A model generated the notes under the pieces. That model did no database searches. It was not told where the DNA came from and saw nothing but the letters and a program-made list of their open reading frames with translations. A stretch of DNA of 19,686 nucleotides, taken from positions 1-19,686 of the forward strand of contig CABQHT010000037.1 in the NCBI GenBank assembly GCA_902464035.1, written 5' to 3'. The position numbers were made by a program, and so were the translations under genes. The stretch comes from an uncultured Collinsella sp. GTDB taxonomy: Bacteria > Actinomycetota > Coriobacteriia > Coriobacteriales > Coriobacteriaceae. The first letter of the stretch is position 1, and each line of letters starts with the position of its first letter. Below are positions 14,902-19,686 of the stretch, piece after piece.

Positions 14902-15038
14902 GGCCCCGGGAGAGCGGGGACACCGGCTTAGGTTTATCGCGAGTTCCGCACGAACAGGAGGCCACTTAATGTGGCCTCCGTCGTGAGCAGGACTGTAGAG
15001 CAGGAAACCTAAGCCGGTGTCCCCGCTCTCCCGGGGCC
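14902..15038. repeat. 137-bp palindromic element with perfect 34-bp arms
   Basis: Arms 14902-14935 and 15005-15038 are perfect inverted copies of 34 bp (blocks GGCCCCGGGAGAGCGGGGAC and ACCGGCTTAGGTTT). The 69-bp centre contains a second hairpin, GGAGGCCAC-TTAAT-GTGGCCTCC (14957-14979), extended by CACGA/TCGTG. It ends 8 bp before the stop of the convergent-side gene at 15047. There is no T run on either side, so it is not a standard terminator. Confidence 0.85.
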
Positions 15039-15046
15039 GGCGGAAT

Positions 15047-17239
15047 TTAGTTGTTAAGCATGCGGTCGAAGCTTCCCGAGTCGCCATCCCGATAGTCGGC
15101 AGTCATCAGAATCTCCTGCGGAATGCGCCCGCCTTCACGTAGCACATTGCGGAACTGCACGCGCGTGACCATGGGCAGATCCTTGATCGTCGCCGCCAAG
15201 TTCTGCGGCACGCCCTGGTTGGCAGCCGCGCGCTCGCACTCGCCGCCGGCCTTCACGCGACGCTTATGCTCGGCGAGCATGGCGCGGTACATGCCGGCAT
15301 GCAGGCGAATCTCAACCACATTGGCATTGCGAGCCTGCTCGACGATGCGCGCGCCCTCGCGGTCGATATCGCCCACGTAGTAGACGTAGTTAAAGCGATA
15401 GCCGATCTCAGCCAGATAATCGTCCAGGGCATGCGAGACGCTCGCCTTGCATCCGCCGCCAAAAATCACGCCGCCCACCTTGATGCCAAAGAGCTTGGCG
15501 TGCTTGCGGCCACGCAGCAGCCTGACGATCTCGTCGTAGGTGTCCAGGTTCTCGACCATAATGAACGGCTTATCGGCGCCCAGCGTAAAGAAACCCGTAA
15601 AGTGAACGGGGCGGTTGGGGGCGACCTTAATCGCCTGCATGCTGATGCCCTTTTCGGTCATACGCCGAATTAGGCGCTCGCCGTGCTTGCCGTCAAAGGC
15701 CTTCTCATCGTTAAAAATCTGGTAGGCACGCTGGCGGCGCGAGGCAACCGGCGTATCGGCACCTCGGTTTTGCTCGATCCAAGCCTGGATGATTGCGATT
15801 TCCTCGGCAATCTTGCGGTTGGACATCTCGTTGTGCTGAGTGCGCTGCGGCGCCTTTTTGCCGTCCTTGCCCTCGACCTTAACAATTTGAGTCTGCTGCT
15901 CCTTGATCTTAGAGAGCGCCGTAGGCGTAGGGACAACTTTGAGCAGCTGCCTGCCCAAAACGCGGGCAAGGGCAAACGCCGATACCTCGCCGTGGACGGC
16001 CGACTCGGGCTGCTGGGTAGCACTATCAGCCGCGGCAGGCTCAGCCTGTGCATGAGGCTTACGCTTGGAATCTGCCCGGGTATTACGTTCCTGCTTGGGC
16101 GCAGACGAGCGCTTTTGCGGACGATCGGACTTGGCCTCCTTCGCCGGCTGGCGCTTGACCTGATCCACCGGAGTCTCGGCCTTCTCATCTCCGTTTTGTG
16201 TCGCTGTCTTCTCGGCCGCGGCCTCGGCATTTGAGCCACGACCGCCGCGGTGACGACGACGGCGGGGCTTGCCTGAGGCGCTCTCCCCAGCCTGCTTATC
16301 AGCGGTCTGTTGAGCTTTGACCTCAGTGTCAGCCGCAGGCTGCGACTCGGAAGGTTGCTGTTCGCGAGCCGCCGGCTCAACGGTTTTCTCGGTTTGTTCG
16401 GCCTTCTCGGCCTGAGCGGTCGGAGCCGGCTCGCCCTTCTCCTGACGCCTTACGGGATACGCGCGCCTCGAAAAACCACGTCCGGGACGACATGAGCCCG
16501 GGGCCTTCTTGGCAGACTCCTCAACATCGTCTGCAGCCTCGGAAAGCTCTTCAACCTCATGCGCGACATCCTGCTGCGCAGCCTTAAAGTGGGCACCACG
16601 GCGACGCTGGGGCTCCTGGGCCTCCACGGGCTTTTGCTCCTTCGCGGGCCTCTGCGACTCGGCAGCAACCTCGTTCTCAACAGCCTCGGCATCCGTCTCA
16701 CCCTTTTGAGCAACGGCACGACGGAAGCGCTCCTGCTGGGCGCGGCGCTGCGCATCGCGCTTGCCACCCCCGCCAAAACCGCCGCGTCCTGCCTTGGCCG
16801 TAAAGGCACGCACGACGTTCTCATCGAGCAACTCATCGGTATCGACATGCTCACGCGGAGCAGCTTCTTCCACAGCAGGCACGTCAGCGGAATCCTCGAC
16901 GACAAAATCTTCGACGGACTCGGCAGGCTGCTCCTGGGCATCGCAGATCTCGACATTGATGGTATAGAACGCCGGGCGCCCGTTAATGCCGCTGCCCTCG
17001 ATCTTGGTCACGATATTTGCCGCGATAAGCTCATCGCGCATCGCCTTGGTGTCGCATTCCTTATCGACGGAGCGGAAAATCTGCGCCAGCGCGCTCGACT
17101 TAATCTTGAGCGCCTTGCGGCAGAGCAGGTCGTAGGCAACCAGCTTGGCGCGCTCGGCAGAAAGCGATGTCTGGCTGCTCAGACGCTCAGCCAGAGCATC
17201 GACATTGTTTTGATTATCGGAATATACCGTCTTGGCCAC
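15047..17239 (-). CDS. Toprim-like protein resembling Wadjet JetD C-terminal domain
   Basis: A 730-residue protein. Residues ~1-98 look like a helical, winged-helix-type domain. Residues ~100-412 are a low-complexity linker rich in Glu, Lys, Ala, Gln and Arg. Residues ~413-730 are conserved-looking. Within them FIMVENLDTYDE (Glu563), GGVIFGGG and YYVGDIDREGARIV (Asp624, Asp626) match the Glu...DxD layout of Toprim nucleases, and specifically the VEN/GD(I/L)DxxG pattern of JetD/DUF2220. JetD cleaves plasmid DNA in Wadjet systems, but no JetA, B or C gene is adjacent. I chose GTG at 17239 because GAAAGGGG lies directly upstream; an in-frame ATG at 17263 is possible, and the open frame back to 17392 runs into the cstA terminator. 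Function unproven. Confidence 0.75.
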   Translation of the reverse strand: MAKTVYSDNQNNVDALAERLSSQTSLSAERAKLVAYDLLCRKALKIKSSALAQIFRSVDKECDTKAMRDELIAANIVTKIEGSGINGRPAFYTINVEICDAQEQPAESVEDFVVEDSADVPAVEEAAPREHVDTDELLDENVVRAFTAKAGRGGFGGGGKRDAQRRAQQERFRRAVAQKGETDAEAVENEVAAESQRPAKEQKPVEAQEPQRRRGAHFKAAQQDVAHEVEELSEAADDVEESAKKAPGSCRPGRGFSRRAYPVRRQEKGEPAPTAQAEKAEQTEKTVEPAAREQQPSESQPAADTEVKAQQTADKQAGESASGKPRRRRHRGGRGSNAEAAAEKTATQNGDEKAETPVDQVKRQPAKEAKSDRPQKRSSAPKQERNTRADSKRKPHAQAEPAAADSATQQPESAVHGEVSAFALARVLGRQLLKVVPTPTALSKIKEQQTQIVKVEGKDGKKAPQRTQHNEMSNRKIAEEIAIIQAWIEQNRGADTPVASRRQRAYQIFNDEKAFDGKHGERLIRRMTEKGISMQAIKVAPNRPVHFTGFFTLGADKPFIMVENLDTYDEIVRLLRGRKHAKLFGIKVGGVIFGGGCKASVSHALDDYLAEIGYRFNYVYYVGDIDREGARIVEQARNANVVEIRLHAGMYRAMLAEHKRRVKAGGECERAAANQGVPQNLAATIKDLPMVTRVQFRNVLREGGRIPQEILMTADYRDGDSGSFDRMLNN

Positions 17240-17273
17240 GGGGCCCCTTTCATATGCACACATATACGTCCAT

Positions 17274-17303
17274 ATGGTACAACGCACGAGCCTATCCACG
17301 CAA
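17274..17303 (-). promoter_or_regulatory. Candidate promoter of the Toprim protein gene
   Basis: On the minus strand, TTGCGT (17303-17298), an 18-bp spacer and TACCAT (17279-17274), about 35 bp before the GTG start. Weak match; supported mainly by position between the cstA terminator and the ribosome-binding site. Confidence 0.3.
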
Positions 17304-17341
17304 AACATCTGCGAGAACGCCCTTGCACCACCTGTTCTCAC

Positions 17342-17383
17342 AAGAAAAAAGACCGGGTCCGCTTGATTGCGGACCCGGTCTTT
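17342..17383 (-). terminator. Intrinsic terminator of cstA
   Basis: A 16-bp perfect stem (AAAGACCGGGTCCGC and its inverse, 17348-17383) is followed on the minus strand by TTTTTTCTTG. It lies 40 bp after the cstA stop and insulates the downstream Toprim gene. Confidence 0.92.
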
Positions 17384-17422
17384 CCGAGTCAAATAGATGG
17401 GAGATTCAACCCGTCCGACCGA

Positions 17423-19312
17423 CTAGGCCTTGGCGGCCTCGGCGTCGGCAGGAGCTTCAGCGGCAGCGGCGCGACCGTACTCGGCCTTGCCCATCTCGGA
17501 CCACTCGGGCTCCTCGTCGGGCATGGAGCCGGCCTCCTTGCCGAAGAACTCCTTGAGGCAGTTGACGGCGACGATGAGGCCCAGGACCATCAGCAGGACG
17601 GCGAAAACGAGCTGCAAGCCCTTGGTGGCGGCGACGGAGACGGCGGCCGTGGTGGCGGTAGCCGGGATGGTGCCGAAGAAGCCGTAAGCCTGGACAGCGG
17701 TCATGCAGCCCATGGCGCTCTGGACCAGCGAGGTGAAGGTGCAGCAGAGCAGGAAGGCGACAGGCACGTAGAGCATCCAGCCCTTGCGGCCGGTGCACTT
17801 GCAGAACACGGCGAGGGTGATCATGGTCATGCCGCCGAGCAGCTGGTTGGAAGCACCAAAGAGCGGCCAGATGTTGGCATAGCCGCCAAAGGCGAGGGCG
17901 AGACCGGGAAGCAGGGTGACGACCGTGGCGAACCAGGGGTTGCCGAGAACCTTCATGTAGCCGGCCTTGGACTCGATGGCCAGGGCGTCGTTGGTCTGGG
18001 CAAAGAACTCGGAGAACGAGGTGCGGGCGATGCGGGCGACGGCATCGAGCGAGGTCAGGGCCAGAGCGGAGACGTTCATGGTCATGAAGACGGTAGCGAG
18101 CGTGCCGTCAACACCGAAGGCCTGCATACCGCGGGAGATGCCAGCGGCGAAGATCTGGAACGGGGTGGAAGCGACGCCGGCGTTGAGGGCACCGGTGCCG
18201 GCGGTGTTCATATCGGAGAACATGATGCCGGCGACGATGATGGCAAGGATGCCGACGAAGGACTCGACGATCATGGCGCCATAACCGACCTTGACGGCGT
18301 CCTGCTCCTTCTCGACCTGCTTGGAGGAGGTACCAGAAGAAACGAGGCTGTGGAAGCCGGAGAGGGCACCGCAGGCAACGGAAACAAACAGGACCGGGAA
18401 CATCATGCCAGAAGCGCTGGAGAAGCCGGTAAAGGCCGGAGCGGTGATGGTGGCCTGGCCGTTAACACCCAGGACGACGATACCGAGGACAGCGCAAACG
18501 ATCATGACGATCATCATGATGGAAGTGAGGTAGTCACGCGGGGTCTTGAGCATCTGGATGGGCATAGCGCCAGCGAAGACCAGGTAGACCATGACGACGG
18601 CGAACCACTGGAACTTATCCAGGTAGACCGGGAACTGCATACCGACGGCAAACATGAGAACCATGAGGACCACGCCGGTGACGAACTCGGTAGCACCGGT
18701 GAGGTTGAACTTCTTCTGGGCCCAACCAAAGGCGATAGCGACGAAGGTGAACAGGATGGAGATGGTACCAGCGCAGCCGGCGGCATAGGACTTGGTGAAG
18801 TCGATGGCACCGGTAGCAGCACCAGAAGCGTCAACGGCCGGGGTGAACATGAACGTCTTGCAGACCATGTCGGTGAAGGCGGCGATGACGATGATGCAGA
18901 ACAGCCAGCAGAACAGCAGGAACAGGCGACGGCCGGTCTTGCCGATGTACTTCTCGATGAGCTGAGCGAGCGACTTGCCGTTGTTCTTCATCGAAGCGTA
19001 CAGAGCACCAAAGTCGTGGACGGCGCCAAAGAAGATGCCGCCGACGAGGACCCAGAGCACGACGGGCAGCCAGCCAAAGGCCATGGCGACGATCGTACCC
19101 GTGACAGGGCCAGCACCGCAGATCGAGCTGAACTGGTGCGAGAACGCGGTAAAGGCGGAGACGGGCGAGAAGCTCTTGCCGTCCTTCATGCGCTTGGCCG
19201 GCGTGAGGGCCTCTTTGTCAACGCCCCACTTGTTGGCCAGCCAGCGGCCGTAGCCCAGATAGCCGCAGGCGAGCACCGCCGCGGCCACAACCAGGAGCAA
19301 AACTCCGTTCAT
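17423..19312 (-). CDS. cstA: CstA-family carbon starvation/peptide-pyruvate transporter
   Basis: A 629-residue polytopic membrane protein with well over ten hydrophobic segments. The family's N-terminal blocks are clear: LGYGRWLANKWGVD, CGAGPVTGTIVAMAFGW (about residues 65-81) and AVHDFGALYASM. Later segments include SLVSSGTSSKQVE and LFGASNQLLGG. E. coli relatives (CstA, BtsT) take up peptides or pyruvate by cation coupling; this protein is about 70-90 residues shorter than those. The C-terminal tail is hydrophilic and Ala/Glu-rich. The start has AGGAGG at 19325-19320, 7 nt ahead of the ATG. It is a single-gene unit with a strong terminator after it and a ~230-nt leader carrying another terminator before it. 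The substrate is not determinable from sequence. Confidence 0.93.
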   Translation of the reverse strand: MNGVLLLVVAAAVLACGYLGYGRWLANKWGVDKEALTPAKRMKDGKSFSPVSAFTAFSHQFSSICGAGPVTGTIVAMAFGWLPVVLWVLVGGIFFGAVHDFGALYASMKNNGKSLAQLIEKYIGKTGRRLFLLFCWLFCIIVIAAFTDMVCKTFMFTPAVDASGAATGAIDFTKSYAAGCAGTISILFTFVAIAFGWAQKKFNLTGATEFVTGVVLMVLMFAVGMQFPVYLDKFQWFAVVMVYLVFAGAMPIQMLKTPRDYLTSIMMIVMIVCAVLGIVVLGVNGQATITAPAFTGFSSASGMMFPVLFVSVACGALSGFHSLVSSGTSSKQVEKEQDAVKVGYGAMIVESFVGILAIIVAGIMFSDMNTAGTGALNAGVASTPFQIFAAGISRGMQAFGVDGTLATVFMTMNVSALALTSLDAVARIARTSFSEFFAQTNDALAIESKAGYMKVLGNPWFATVVTLLPGLALAFGGYANIWPLFGASNQLLGGMTMITLAVFCKCTGRKGWMLYVPVAFLLCCTFTSLVQSAMGCMTAVQAYGFFGTIPATATTAAVSVAATKGLQLVFAVLLMVLGLIVAVNCLKEFFGKEAGSMPDEEPEWSEMGKAEYGRAAAAEAPADAEAAKA

Positions 19313-19346
19313 TACATTTCCTCCTCTAAAAAGAACTTCCCAGACA

Positions 19347-19386
19347 TAAAAAATGAGGGCCGTCGGTTGCGCTCGACGGCCCTCAT
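19347..19386 (-). terminator. Leader terminator (attenuator) upstream of cstA
   Basis: A 13-bp stem (TGAGGGCCGTCG/CGACGGCCCTCA plus a closing A-T pair, 19353-19365 with 19374-19386) is followed on the minus strand by a six-T run. It ends about 35 bp before the cstA start codon, downstream of the only good promoter seen, so cstA transcripts must read through it. Confidence 0.85.
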
Positions 19387-19390
19387 CTTC

Positions 19391-19475
19391 ATCAGCCGCC
19401 CGTTATCGTACGGGCTAGCTGTATGTGCTAACCCGCATCAGATAATTACTACGCTGATAATGTTTAGCTGATGCG
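19391..19475 (-). promoter_or_regulatory. Alternative hairpins in the cstA leader
   Basis: Three overlapping pairings precede the terminator: CGCATCAG/CTGATGCG (19434-19441 with 19468-19475), CGGGCTAGC/GCTAACCCG (19411-19419 with 19427-19435, one wobble) and GCCCGT/ACGGGC (19398-19403 with 19410-19415). The second shares bases with both others, so they are mutually exclusive, as in attenuators. Known riboswitch or T-box consensus motifs are not apparent. Confidence 0.5.
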
Positions 19476-19482
19476 TGAACAT
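19438..19482 (-). CDS. Possible Ile/Val-rich leader peptide of cstA (14 codons)
   Basis: A short frame MFTHQLNIISVVII ends in TGA inside the leader hairpins. Six of its last seven residues are Ile or Val, and GAGGA lies about 10 nt before the ATG. An in-frame ATG at 19506 would make it 22 residues. It lies between the proposed promoter and the leader terminator, the classical position of an attenuation peptide. So short a frame could arise by chance. Confidence 0.4.
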   Translation of the reverse strand: MFTHQLNIISVVII

Positions 19483-19553
19483 GTCTAAGAAATCCTCTTC
19501 AATCATGATGCGAACGATCCGTGCGTGTTCACATCCCCCAGTGGTTGAAAAGG

Positions 19554-19582
19554 AGTATGAAACTTTAGTTACCTAAAGTCAA
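19554..19582 (-). promoter_or_regulatory. Promoter of the cstA leader
   Basis: On the minus strand, TTGACT (19582-19577), a 17-bp spacer and CATACT (19559-19554). This is the best sigma-70-type match in the window. It predicts a leader of about 230 nt. In the remaining upstream stretch (19583-19686) I see an AT-rich tract and no gene. Confidence 0.65.
19562..19579. promoter_or_regulatory. Palindromic operator within the cstA promoter
   Basis: ACTTTAG-TTAC-CTAAAGT, perfect 7-bp arms, fills the spacer and overlaps three bases of the -35 hexamer. This is an effective place for a repressor to block RNA polymerase. The binding protein is unknown. Confidence 0.6.
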
Positions 19583-19686
19583 CGCAAATATGTAATGAAT
19601 TTTCAACTTTTTTTGAATTTCTCGGTATAAAACGCCACTGACCTCGGACTTTACCCAACAAAAGTTTTTGCATGAGAGATGCCCCT

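Noticed and set aside
14902..15038. Intrinsic terminator of the Toprim gene
   Set aside because: The stem is very strong but there is no T run on the minus-strand side after 14902; it is better described as a palindromic repeat element.
17240..17392. Longer N-terminus for the Toprim protein
   Set aside because: The extension would be encoded by the cstA terminator and the promoter region. The GTG at 17239 has a good ribosome-binding site directly upstream.
16559..19471. Very long plus-strand open frame opposite the Toprim gene and cstA
   Set aside because: It spans two genes, their terminator and a leader. The His/Gly/Asp-rich sequence has no domain and is the complement of cstA and the linker region.
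19313..19553. T-box or known riboswitch in the cstA leader
   Set aside because: No T-box AGGGTGGNACC motif and no consensus for common riboswitch classes could be recognised by eye. A covariance-model search would settle it.

Overview
The window looks like a chromosomal segment of a high-GC Gram-positive gut anaerobe. Coriobacteriia, most likely Collinsella, is my best guess. This is an inference from GC-rich codon use, gene families and repeat style, not from a marker gene.

Layout: (1) Alpha-glucan breakdown on the + strand: the 3' part of malQ (1-879), a terminator, and complete glgP (1007-3274). (2) A 529-bp non-coding gap holding a regular 80-bp array of alternating inverted 16-mers (3372-3691), flanked by terminators. 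(3) A minus-strand carbohydrate ABC transporter operon, in transcription order: Tat-type lipoprotein binding protein (8169-6853), MalF-like permease (6765-5911), MalG-like permease (5911-5072) and MalK/MsmX-type ATPase (5003-3804), with hairpins in two of the gaps. (4) A GntR/HutC regulator (9195-8476) immediately upstream of that operon and divergent from a + strand PTS gene (9420-11870). The PTS gene encodes EIIC-EIIB fused to a HAD-type phosphatase. GTTTAAAC-like sites recur at all three promoters. (5) A polyprenyl diphosphate synthase (11986-13011) and a peptidoglycan-binding-fold protein (13151-14056). (6) tRNA-Gln(UUG) (14095-14169), followed by about 850 bp of repeats: tRNA-tail copies, a 21-bp inverted repeat, an AT-rich MITE-like element with 30-bp terminal inverted repeats, and a 137-bp element with perfect 34-bp arms. 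(7) A minus-strand 730-aa protein with a C-terminal Toprim-like domain resembling JetD of Wadjet systems, without JetABC beside it (17239-15047). (8) A minus-strand CstA-family transporter (19312-17423) with a long leader containing a palindrome-overlapped promoter, a 14-codon Ile/Val-rich reading frame, alternative hairpins and an intrinsic terminator just before the gene.

How it fits together: the first 12 kb is an alpha-glucan/alpha-glucoside utilisation region. The ABC system and the PTS import sugars under what looks like one local GntR regulator. The fused phosphatase could turn imported sugar phosphate back into free disaccharide, and MalQ and GlgP could then process maltose/maltodextrin to glucose-1-phosphate. 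The most unusual items are the PTS-phosphatase fusion, the cstA leader, the orphan JetD-like protein, the 80-bp array and the repeat cluster behind the tRNA.
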